From the NCBI GenBank assembly GCA_036245525.1, contig BTPG01000003.1:210870070-210934069 (forward strand): a stretch of 64,000 nt of DNA, read 5' to 3'. This document shows positions 38,560-47,362 of the stretch, in pieces. Position 1 is the first letter of the stretch, and every line of letters starts with the position of its first letter. The translations under genes and the position numbers were made by a program. The stretch is from Semisulcospira habei (Eukaryota; Mollusca; Gastropoda; Semisulcospiridae). The notes beneath the pieces were generated by a model, which was not told the origin of the DNA, did not search any database, and was given only the letters and a program-made list of their open reading frames with translations.

Positions 38560-39600
38560 CTAAAAAAAAGAATGACAAAGTCCAAACAAAGGAGAATCTA
38601 ATAAAATAACTAAGTCGGAGAGGCCATTAGATAAGAGGAAGCCTCAGCAAAAATGACAAAGTCCAAAGTGCCCTTTATAAAAGAAAGTCTATAAAAGTAA
38701 CTAAGTCAGAGAGGCCTTTGTTAAAAGAAGACCTGTACAAAAAATGACTAAGTCCAAAACGCCCCCTTGTAAAAGGGAAGCCTCGGAAAACGACAGAGTC
38801 CGAGGCGCCTGTTACAAAAGAAGAGCCCTGAAAATAACAGAGTCCAAAATGCCCTTTTCAAAGGGAAGCCTCAGAAAAACGACAGAGTCCGAGCCGCCCG
38901 CTATAAAGAATAACTATCTAAGAAAAATGGCAGAGTCCAAAAGGTCCTTGGATAAAGGGAAGCCTCAGAAAAATGGCAAAGTCCGAAGCGCCCGTTATAA
39001 AGGAAAACCTCGGAAAAATGGCAGAGTCCGAAGACTCCAAAAAAATGGCTAAGTCTAAAGCGCCCTTTGTAAAGGGAAACCTCGGGAAAATGGCAGAGTC
39101 CGAAGACTCCAAAAAAATGGCTAAGTCTAAAACGTCCTTTGATATTGGGAAGCCTCGGAAAAACGACAAAGTCCGAGACGCCCGTTATCAAGGAAGACTC
39201 CCGAAAAAATGGCAGAGTCCGAAGACTCCAAAAAAAAAGTCTAAAGCGCCCTTTGTAAAGGGAAACCTCGGAAAAATGGCAAAGTCCGAAGCGCCAGTTA
39301 CAAAGCAGAGCCGCCAGAAAAAAATGGCAAAGTCCCAAGACTCCAAAAAAACCGACAGAGTCTGGGGTTCCCGTTCAAAGGAGGGCTCAGAAAAATGGCA
39401 AGAGTTCAAAATGCTGGTTTGTAGAGAACTCTGGAAAAACGGCAAAGTCGAAACAGCAACTGTAGAAGCGATCGTGGATAACAACCGCTCAAATCCACCT
39501 ATCTCCGCAGATCAGGTACCACACCGCCATCTAAGCCAAAGCGGAAAGTCGCTCGCCCGACCAAAATCATTACGTGTTACAAAATGGTGAAGCACTTTTC
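38560..39600 (+). repeat. minisatellite of about 45 bp with a basic 15-residue coding periodicity
   Basis: Some twenty degenerate units, each with a core like GGCAGAGTCCGAAG and a spacer like CCTCGGAAAAAT. Spacing between successive cores is about 43-48 bp, mostly 45. Because 45 is a multiple of three, long frames survive (38744-39052 and 38973-39590) with repeats such as KNGKVRSARYKGKPR and KMAESEDSKKMAKSKAPF. No start context, splice framing or known family was seen, so it is recorded as a repeat and not a gene. It lies in the intron between phosphatase exons. Confidence 0.8.
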
Positions 39601-40059
39601 CATGCGATAGAACATTACTTTCCTAGCTGAATACGCTTTTATAAATTAGGAAACTATTACCAACGCTTAGAGCACTTCAAACACTATATTGTTGCAAAAA
39701 CCTCTTGCAGATGAAAAATCGTACTTTTACAAGACTACGTAGTTAACAACCCAAATCAAATCTCCTGTCAAGGGAAAATACTCCGCAGTAACCATCTGTC
39801 TGGCATCGTAGCAGAGCTCTAAAAAGAAGGGAGAAACCGACCCTAGGCGAGGTGCGGTCACTGAGTACAACATCTGGCCTTTGTCTAACGTTCTTCCGTG
39901 TTACACAGCCTCGCCTCTTACTACTGGCGGTAAATACACACTAAATTCCGGCCAGGCTTGCAGGAGACAAAAATAGCTGAACTATGCAGTAAGCCTCAGT
40001 GAGCACTCTGACACGAAAAGAAAAGAAAAATAAAATGTAAAAAACGTGTACAAGGCATT

Positions 40060-40255
40060 TTTACCACAGAGGCAAAGAACCTCATGAGCCCCCGCAGATA
40101 ATAATAATAATAATACATAGTATTTACATGGCGCATTTCTCATATGATATAACTCAATGCGCAGATGCACTCAGTTGACTTACCGCAGATGCACTAACTT
40201 ACCGCAGATACACTAACTTACCGCAGGTGCGGGGGCTGATGCGGTTCTTTGCCTC
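40060..40255. repeat. CAAGAG hairpin (family 3) interrupted by an L2 tail fragment
   Basis: The left arm GAGGCAAAGAACCTCATGAG and the right arm GGTTCTTTGCCTCTTG pair. Between them at 40099-40200 is an (ATA)n run and an L2-type terminal hairpin (GGCGCATTTC...AATGCGC) followed by three copies of a unit containing CACTAACTTACCGCAGAT. Confidence 0.7.
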
Positions 40256-40284
40256 TTGCTGACCCTATTCAACATGCTTCACTG

Positions 40285-40380
40285 TTTTTTGGCATCCTGT
40301 CTCGGAAGACAATGGTGTATATGCGCTTGCTGGGTCAGTCACTGGAGTGATCTCTCCAGGGCGCATGCTTCACTATAGTA
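40285..40380. repeat. dispersed repeat fragment shared with 58511-59035
   Basis: GGCATCCTGTCTCGGAAGAC...TGCTGGGTCAGTCACTGGAG matches the start of the longer copy at 58515. Class unknown. Confidence 0.65.
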
Positions 40381-40573
40381 AACGTCGAATTAAGTGAACC
40401 GCCAAAAGACCCAAGTTTTCTTGTTGTTTTATCCGAAGTTTGTTCTAAACGAAGACATAGACAGAGTGCTTTGGGGACGTCTGAACGAGCGTTGGTATAT
40501 CCGACGTGTTATATCCGACCTTGTTATAAGCGCTGCAGTCTGTGCACGGTAGACATGTATTGTGCTCATGCAG

Positions 40574-40673
40574 GTGCTGAACCAGATGAAGGTGTTGCTG
40601 CACAAGCCGTCCCACACTGTGGCTGAACACGAGGACAACGTCGGCAAGAACAGGACGCTCCACGTACTGCCGG
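40574..40673 (+). CDS. receptor-type protein tyrosine phosphatase, linker to D2 exon
   Basis: Acceptor CTCATGCAG, donor CCGG|GTAATT. In phase 0 it encodes VLNQMKVLLHKPSHTVAEHE and then DNVGKNRTLHVLP, the KNR-x(3)-[IV]-[LM]P motif that marks the start of a PTP domain. It ends in phase 1 and fits the exon at 41474. Confidence 0.88.
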
Positions 40674-40817
40674 GTAATTTTATTTCACACGTGAAATGCC
40701 TTCACTGTCGATGATCTCAGATTTCGCGTCTGAACCCACTGCTTTCTGTCCGACATTTGCGCGAAAAACGCAAATGAAATGGGACCAAAATTAGGCACAA
40801 AGAACACAGGACTGACT

Positions 40818-40890
40818 AGCAAGAGACATAAATCTTCATGAGCCCCCGCGACAGCTTGAGCTCATGAGGATTTATGTCTCTTGCAGATGG
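40818..40890. repeat. CAAGAG hairpin (family 3)
   Basis: AGCAAGAGACATAAATCTTC and GGATTTATGTCTCTTGCAG pair around CATGAGCCCCCGC...GAGCTCATG. It is followed by a GGTTAA terminal motif near 40920. Confidence 0.75.
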
Positions 40891-41202
40891 GTAGCGTTCG
40901 TCTTGCGCTGGCAGTTACCGGGTTAATGTGTCTCTTTAGGTCCGTCTTCAGTACATAGAATATGACAGACACGTGCTGTGACACTGTATCCATACAGTTG
41001 ACCAGCTGGCCACTTCTTTCAGTCGGCGAAGATTTCAGATTATATTTAAAGTCATTTTGTCTCTCTACTATTAGTCTCTTGCTGGTTCTATACACAGATC
41101 AGCCTGAGTATTGCGCGACACTCGGGAGCCTTAAACTCAGACTGCGCTATTCTCGATCGAGTTGATGTCGTGCTATTTTTTTCATACAGACTTGCGAAGA
41201 AA

Positions 41203-41294
41203 CCCGGTTGGCATGCAAAAGTTGGTCCAGCGTCAGCCTTAGTTGGCCCGCACACAGCAAAGGCTGACGACGGCCCGAGGACCGTTTTCTCAAA
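41203..41294. repeat. palindromic element family 5, diverged
   Basis: GGTCCAGCGTCAGCC and GGCTGACGACGGCCCGAGGACC are inverted arms around TTGGCCCGCACACAG. The outer ends are degraded. Confidence 0.6.
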
Positions 41295-41473
41295 GGGAAT
41301 CCTCCGCGGGAGCCAGAGAGCCGGTCGCTTTATACCCGATACGGCGGTAAAACTGCCGGATCGCGAAGTACTGAGACTGACCGGTAACACACGGAAGGCG
41401 ACAGAATTTCTTCTATGGTATACTATTGCATGTTTGACTTTTACTTAGATATGTGCTTCCGCAATGATTTCAG

Positions 41474-41547
41474 ACGACAGCCACATCGTCCACCTGACCA
41501 AGTATGTGCGGGGCAGAAACCAGTACATCAACGCCGTCTACATGCCG
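41474..41547 (+). CDS. receptor-type protein tyrosine phosphatase, D2 N-terminal exon
   Basis: Acceptor TGATTTCAG, donor CCG|GTAAAA. With the leftover G of the previous exon it reads DDSHIVHLTKYVRGRNQYIN then AVYMP, containing the YIN-A motif of PTP domains. It ends in phase 0. The rest of D2 was not found; it should follow, possibly within or beyond the gap at 41856. Confidence 0.88.
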
Positions 41548-41604
41548 GTAAAACGCTAAATAAACCTACAGTCTGATAACATAGTCATGATTTGATCAAG
41601 TAAC

Positions 41605-41745
41605 CCCTTTAGTGCCGAGAAAAAAGTGAACGCGATCCAACTGCAAGTGGCATAGATCCTCATAAGCCCCCGCAATTGCGTGGATCTATTGTCTTGCTGA
41701 GACCCCTTTGCGCCCATGTTCCTTGGTCGTCTTTGGCACAGAGTT
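41605..41745. repeat. family 3 element with CAAGAG-type hairpin
   Basis: AACCCCTTTAGTGCCGAG, a fold GCAAGTGGCATAGATCC...GGATCTATTGTCTTGC, and a right half like that after 53990. The terminal TTAA is weak on the left (GTAA). Confidence 0.65.
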
Positions 41746-41855
41746 AACCACTTGGCACAGAGTTAACCACCATTTCAACAGCACAATTTGCGACAAGCCT
41801 CAGTGAATTGGCTGAGATCTTTTCACAGGCTGTTGTATTCATTTTAAAATCTCAN

Positions 41856-42354
41856 NNNNNNNNNNNNNNNNNNNNNNNNNNNNNNNNNNNNNNNNNNNNN
41901 NNNNNNNNNNNNNNNNNNNNNNNNNNNNNNNNNNNNNNNNNNNNNNNNNNNNNNNNNNNNNNNNNNNNNNNNNNNNNNNNNNNNNNNNNNNNNNNNNNNN
42001 NNNNNNNNNNNNNNNNNNNNNNNNNNNNNNNNNNNNNNNNNNNNNNNNNNNNNNNNNNNNNNNNNNNNNNNNNNNNNNNNNNNNNNNNNNNNNNNNNNNN
42101 NNNNNNNNNNNNNNNNNNNNNNNNNNNNNNNNNNNNNNNNNNNNNNNNNNNNNNNNNNNNNNNNNNNNNNNNNNNNNNNNNNNNNNNNNNNNNNNNNNNN
42201 NNNNNNNNNNNNNNNNNNNNNNNNNNNNNNNNNNNNNNNNNNNNNNNNNNNNNNNNNNNNNNNNNNNNNNNNNNNNNNNNNNNNNNNNNNNNNNNNNNNN
42301 NNNNNNNNNNNNNNNNNNNNNNNNNNNNNNNNNNNNNNNNNNNNNNNNNNNNNN
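41856..42354. other. assembly gap of about 500 Ns
   Basis: Unknown bases. Missing phosphatase D2 exons could lie here or beyond it. Confidence 1.
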
Positions 42355-42729
42355 TGACCGCGAGTCTTACCGACTGCGCTATTGAGGTATTCATTGTAAT
42401 CGAGTTTATTATAATTATATACAAAGTCAGGTTGTGTTACGTCGGCTGACATCCGCCGATCTCTCCGACAATATTTCACATCCCAATGCTTTTCAGCCCT
42501 TCTCAGTAAATCTCAAACGCTGAAACCGATGTTGTTAGTCGTTATATTTTGACGGAAAGGATGCAGCGATCTCTCTTTTCGTCGCTGATGTTGTCGAATT
42601 CAATGAAGCGGCTGATTCAAAATGGCGCCCATTCAGTGTCCATTCCATTTTAAAAAGCGTTTTAGCGCTTTTAGAATACCTCCGAGCACTTCTAAAGTTA
42701 CAAGCGAAAATCGTCGATAAAACACTGTT

Positions 42730-42905
42730 AAACGTTCCGTGCATCGCATCTAAGCGCGCTAAGCACGATTTTTAAAAACGATTTTTAATTTTCACTTTAA
42801 AAAATGTTTTACAATTTCGACGTCTGTCGTGCATCGCATCTAAGAGCGCTAAACACGATTTTTACAAAACGTTTGTAAATTTTCACTTTTAACAGTGTTT
42901 TAAGA
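42730..42905. repeat. two tandem copies of a 94-bp unit
   Basis: CGTGCATCGCATCTAAG recurs at about 42737 and 42830, each followed by GCGCTAA.CACGATTTTTA and a stretch reading TTTTCACTTT. It lies just upstream of the heat-shock-element motifs. Confidence 0.75.
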
Positions 42906-42934
42906 GTTAGAAGGCTGTCAAGCATCCGGCCCCA

Positions 42935-43308
42935 GAACGTTCTAGAAAGGTCGCACTGTCTAGTGACCTCGTATGTGTGACGTCGGTAAATTCGCGACAT
43001 TTCGCAAAATTTTGTTTTTATGTGCGCGTGAATTGAGCAGCCTTTTTTGTTTTGTTTTGTGAAAGGTCGAGAATCTTCTAGAGCGGATATGCAAGGTCGT
43101 GCAAGGCTCCTCTTCTGACCTACGATACTTTTATGTGACTTCATTACACATTAGGATTTAGAGCTGAAATGAGCAGCCGAGTTTTTGTAGCATATTTTAG
43201 TGATTCCAGAAAATTCTTATTTATGAGTTTCAATTGAGTGTTTTGTTTTGATTGGTTGCGTTGTATGATTTTCTTGGAGTGTTCTGGAAAGTGATTGTGT
43301 ATATAAAG
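42935..43308 (+). promoter_or_regulatory. promoter-like region: heat-shock-element motifs and TATA box
   Basis: GAACGTTCTAGAA at 42935-42947 is a perfect three-unit heat shock element. A near match GAATCTTCTAGAG is at 43071-43083. TTC/GAA units (GTTCTGGAA) at 43281-43289 lie 10 bp before TATATAAAG at 43300-43308. Downstream is about 250 bp of noncoding sequence with an AATTAAA at 43518. No protein-coding start follows. It could be the promoter half of an LTR, or of a heat-inducible gene whose body is not here. Confidence 0.45.
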
Positions 43309-44069
43309 ATTGCGATAGGAAAGCACGTATGTACATTGTCTTGCATTGTCAGTGGTAGAGACACGCAGTCTATCGTAGGTACGTGGCCCGTATAGGTTGT
43401 ACATTGTGTGAGACGCTGTGTATGAGAAACTTTGTGTCGGAGTGTGGACATTGCAGAAGAGACTTTGTATCAGTGTTTGTGCATTTGGAATTGCATTGTG
43501 TGGAGATCGCATCGCTGAATTAAAATATTGTTGGAACTGTTACTGACTCCAGTATTGTCTACATCCTTAAGCCACGTGTGACGGATTGCAGCTGAATGAA
43601 GTTTATTTAAAAGAACCTTACGTGCGTGCGTCTGGTGTGTTTATCATACTACGACTACAACTCCACCACGTAACAGCGTCGTGTCACTGACATTCATTAT
43701 TAGACGACAGGCTGCAGTCTCATCAACAAAGCACTAATCCAGTCAACACAACGTGCTTTGTACTGACAGAAGAGTTTCCTACAATAATTATTGTGTTTTT
43801 TGAATACACATGTTTGGTTATGGATGACCTAGAGACATTTTTCCGCCAACGGAGTTTCGCGTGCCGTGGGCGTGATGAGCGGAAGACCGATCTTTTCCGA
43901 CTGCAATTGTTCACCCGTGACGGTCAAAATGCGCCTCAGGGGATCGAACAAACGTACACAACTTTCACGTCGGCAGTTAATGTACGAAAAGTCACGTGAT
44001 AGGCAAAAATCGACCACGAGGTTTGTTGTGTCCCCATTTGCCGGCGTGCGTGATGAGCGGAAGATGTTA

Positions 44070-44802
44070 CGCCCCAGGCTGTGCCGCGCCCCAGCTTGTG
44101 CACAAAATAATGGTCTTCCGGTCTCGAATTAATCGCGTGTCCGATGTGCAGACGTACAATGGCCGACGGCGACACGAGCCTAGCCTAAAAGTCTGATGAA
44201 ACTGATAATACCAAAAATAATGAAATTTAGTTGTGTTCTGTTATTAATTCACCGAAACACTGAAAGACATTAAAAAAAAAAAAATCATTCTTATTACTTG
44301 TGTTCTTCCGAGTCTCTTCTGGTTTTTTTAACAGCTTCTTATATCAACTTATGATTCTCGTTTGGTAAACTTTGCTTGTGTACAGAGATGTTGGTCCCCA
44401 CTATAGCCGCCGCTAGATGTTGAAGTTTTTACGTATGTGAGGTGACTATTTCTTTATGCAAGGTAAATTCGTCTGACATTTTGTGTATGTTGTTTGTTTG
44501 CACACCGTCACTGTATCACACCTTTTTCCATTGCTTATATCTAATTACGGTGAATTACCGTGAATAACATAAAACACGCACACATAAATCGTGATTTAGT
44601 AGCCGGCACAGATTCAATTTAAACATAACAGCTCTTAAAAAAAAAAAAAAAAAAAGCAGCAACTTCCTGTGCGTTTTGCTTTCGCGAAAATATGGCGCAG
44701 CCCCAAATGAACCACCAATCACCAAGGGGCAAGCCACCATTACGAGACTATTCGAGACCGTTAAGGTTGTTGTGAACAGGCTGGGGCGCGGCACAGCCTG
44801 GG
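44070..44802. repeat. inverted repeat pair, about 30-bp arms 670 bp apart
   Basis: CCCCAGGCTGTGCCGCGCCC at 44071 onward and GGGCGCGGCACAGCCTGGGG at 44783-44802 are inverted copies. The sequence between them is AT-rich with poly-A runs and has no recognised gene. Confidence 0.7.
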
Positions 44803-44997
44803 GTGTAGCAGAAGAAATCGCAGAGCGACCATTCTTCAAATTTCATCTCTTCCGATGATCGATAGCCGTGGCAGACATTTCTTTCCACAATAAAATGAGT
44901 TCTGAGCTTTTCGATAGCCGTGACAGACATTTCTTTCCACAATTAAATGACAGTTCTGAGCTTTTCGATAGCCATGGCGGACATTTCTTTCCACAAT

Positions 44998-45000
44998 ATA

Positions 45001-45046
<46 letters not shown>

Positions 45047-45047
45047 A
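44998..45047. repeat. (ACT)n microsatellite
   Basis: About 15 ACT units before an L2 fragment. Confidence 0.9.
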
Positions 45048-45079
45048 AGGAGATTTGTTAAGCGCTTATTATTATTATG

Positions 45080-45581
45080 TCAATCTGTTTTAACTGCCTT
45101 TCAGGCGCCAGCCCAGAATACTTGTCCTCTTTGCTGTACGTGTATACACCCTCTCGTGAGCTCCGCTCCTCTTCTGATAAACGGAAGTTGTGTGTACCTT
45201 CTGTCCAAACTAAAACATTTGGTCAGCGCACTTTTGTTTATCAAGCCCCAGTGTTATGGAATACACTTCCTCTTGAGGTCAGAAACAGTGAGTCTGTCTC
45301 TGACTTCAAGAGGTCGTTGAAAACTCACTTCTTCAAGCTTTACATTGAATAACTGCCAGTGTTTGATGCCTTAGTTGTAGTTCTGCAATCCTCCTTGTTT
45401 AGACTGAATGTTAATTAGAATATAAATTATTATGTATGTATTGTTGTTTAGTTTATTGTAAAAGTGGTGTGTTCGGGCATTGTGCTTTGTTTGTTATGTG
45501 CATATGTCATTGTATTTTTAGTTTTGTGTACAGATTGTAAAGCGCTTAGAGCTTTTGAGTAAGATTAAGCGCTATATAAAT

Positions 45582-45612
<31 letters not shown>
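45080..45612 (+). mobile_element. L2-type LINE, 3' end, plus strand
   Basis: The frame from 45077 to 45352 encodes the conserved C-terminal tail of L2 reverse transcriptases (YVYTPSRELRSSSDKRKLCV, then FVYQAPVLWNTLPLEVRN and FKRSLKTHFFKL). The 3' UTR ends with the L2 hairpin AAGCGCTTAGAGC...AAGCGCTATATAAAT and an (ATT)n tail at 45590-45612. Heavily 5'-truncated. Confidence 0.9.
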
Positions 45613-45617
<5 letters not shown>

Positions 45618-45644
45618 TAAAAGTAGCTCTAAGCGCTGGTTGGT

Positions 45645-45965
45645 TGGTTAGTTCGAGGTTTAACGTCCACGGCACCGAAGTGTTAATGGACGGCCCTGAC
45701 GGGCGGGTTATGGGGGCCATGGAAATCTATTGCATATGGCGTACGACCTGAACACTGATCAACTCAGGCGCACTCCAACTGTGCCACTTTGATATACCAG
45801 TACCTTTCAACGGACATGCTATTGAACAAGCCCGTTTTTTTCCCCACTGGATTACGAGTCCAGCTACCGGGGCCAGGACGGGGATTCGAACCAACGACCC
45901 GCGATTCCCTTCGCTCTCCTGCTCCGACGCTTAACCGCCTGAGCCATTTCGGACTCGACTCGCTC
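45645..45965 (-). mobile_element. tRNA-headed SINE, minus strand
   Basis: On the minus strand the head reads AAATGGCTCAGGCGGTTAAG (box A) and TTGGTTCGAATCCCCGTCC (box B). The body contains GGACTCGTAATCCAGTGGGG and the tail ends ACGTTAAACCTCGAACTAAC followed by CAACCAACC. The roughly 320-bp length and the tail fit a molluscan SINE with a conserved 3' domain. Confidence 0.8.
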
Positions 45966-45998
45966 TAAGCGCTGATACAATGAAAAGGCTAACAGCTA

Positions 45999-46002
45999 AC
46001 AT

Positions 46003-46074
<72 letters not shown>

Positions 46075-46077
46075 CAT

Positions 46078-46150
<73 letters not shown>
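45999..46150. repeat. (CA)n microsatellite
   Basis: About 150 bp of nearly pure CA. The 3' edge was the insertion target of the LINE that follows. Confidence 0.95.
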
Positions 46151-46152
<2 letters not shown>

Positions 46153-46249
46153 ACGACAGTTGAAGAGCGGCTCCGCACATTTTTAGCATTTTGCAACATA
46201 ATTACTTAATGAGTGACTTTAGAACAACGACAGGGTGATTCAGCTCATC

Positions 46250-47161
46250 ATGCCAAGCAGTTCGGTAGCTTTTCGTGCCATTTGCGGTACCTTTTACTGG
46301 ACTTTTCAAAACTTCATGGCTCGCAAAGCACAGAGGAAGGCAGCCCTACGTTACCGCACTGTCAGTGTCAGCGGACCGGTGGCAGTCATTCTCGTGTTTT
46401 TAGTCGGCTTTCTGCTCCGGTGTGGCGATGTCGAAGCGAACCCAGGCCCACCAAAACGACAGACTCTTTTGACATGCCAGGGGAACCAAGACAACCAGTC
46501 GCCCGGGGGTGAGGCAAACGCAGTGTCTGAGCCGACCATTGCTGATGTGTTTAAAATGTTGAATGTGATGGACAAAAAGATGGACAGTATGAAAGCTACA
46601 ATGCAGGAGCAGATGGACAAAATTCAGAGTGACTTTACTGCGGTGATGAAAGAAAACAGAGAGTTGAAGGAGAAAGTTACGCAGCTGGAGGATAAGCTGG
46701 ATGATTTGGAGGGGCGGAGCAGACGCAAGAATCTGATCTTTCACGGAATCCCCCACCCCCAGGGGCGCTCAGAGACTTGGGCGGACTGTGAAAAAGCTGT
46801 CAAGTCAATGTTGAAGGACGAGATGGGCATAGAGGAGGAGATCGAGGTGGAGCGTGCCCATCGTCTGAAGGGGGGCAAGGCGCCCCACCCCATCATCGTG
46901 TGCTTCAACAAGTACAAAGACAAGGAGCGGATCCTGTTTGAGCGAAGAACGCTGAAGGAGAACAAGTCCCGGGTCTACATCTCTGAGGACTTCACCCCGC
47001 GGGTGAGGGACGTGCGCCGCAAGCTGCTACCCTTCCTCAAGGAGGCCAAGCAGGCGGGGAAGAAGGCCTTCCTCCGCTTCGACTCCCTCGTTGTTGAGGG
47101 AAAGACCCACGCATACGACGCTGCTACCCAGAGGCCAGTGGAGCGCAGGGGGCAGAAATGA
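46250..47161 (+). CDS. LINE ORF1 protein with 2A peptide, coiled coil and L1-type RNA-binding domain
   Basis: 303 codons from the first in-frame ATG. Residues 44-57 are a hydrophobic segment (AVILVFLVGFLL), followed at residues 60-67 by DVEANPGP, a perfect match to the 2A consensus D-[VI]-E-x-N-P-G-P (46427-46450). Ribosome skipping would occur between the final G and P. Residues 95-160 form a heptad-rich coiled coil (MKENRELKEKVTQLEDKL). The part from RRKNLIFHGIP onward resembles the RRM and C-terminal domains of L1-type ORF1 RNA chaperones (EVERAHRLKGGKAPHPIIV, SRVYISEDFTPRVRDVRRKL). The short N-terminal product upstream of the 2A would carry the hydrophobic stretch, as in 2A-linked signal sequences described in other invertebrate proteins. 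No frame damage seen. Confidence 0.9.
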   Translation: MPSSSVAFRAICGTFYWTFQNFMARKAQRKAALRYRTVSVSGPVAVILVFLVGFLLRCGDVEANPGPPKRQTLLTCQGNQDNQSPGGEANAVSEPTIADVFKMLNVMDKKMDSMKATMQEQMDKIQSDFTAVMKENRELKEKVTQLEDKLDDLEGRSRRKNLIFHGIPHPQGRSETWADCEKAVKSMLKDEMGIEEEIEVERAHRLKGGKAPHPIIVCFNKYKDKERILFERRTLKENKSRVYISEDFTPRVRDVRRKLLPFLKEAKQAGKKAFLRFDSLVVEGKTHAYDAATQRPVERRGQK

Positions 47162-47362
47162 GGGGCAGGCCGGCATGTTGACCCAGCAACCAGGAGAAGA
47201 CAGCCCGTCCCTCATTCAGACCCCCAGGGCCCCCACCATGTGTCTTCAAAGGACGACTTACCTGCACACACACACGCTCAAGTGCCCATACTCAAACCCA
47301 CACCCGCACACTGTGTTGATGAAAGTGGTAGTGATGAAAGTGGTAGCTCTGTGTTTCGCATC

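Noticed and set aside
38560..39600. CRISPR-like array
   Set aside because: Units are degenerate tandem repeats without unique spacers, in a eukaryotic intron.
44041..44130. THAP-type zinc finger start (CYAPGCAAPQ on both strands near 44060 and 44790)
   Set aside because: The similarity comes from the inverted repeat arms; the rest of a THAP domain is missing.
45880..45965. tRNA gene on the minus strand
   Set aside because: Same reasoning: the box A/B head is fused to a SINE body and an ACGTTAAACC tail.
45931..46199. Cys/Val-rich ORFs across CA/GT microsatellites (also at 26918, 30604, 56105)
   Set aside because: They are translations of dinucleotide repeats with no conserved content.
46427..46450. 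Viral origin for the 2A motif
   Set aside because: The motif sits in ORF1 of an otherwise ordinary LINE with coiled coil and RNA-binding domain; LINE-encoded 2A motifs are already known.
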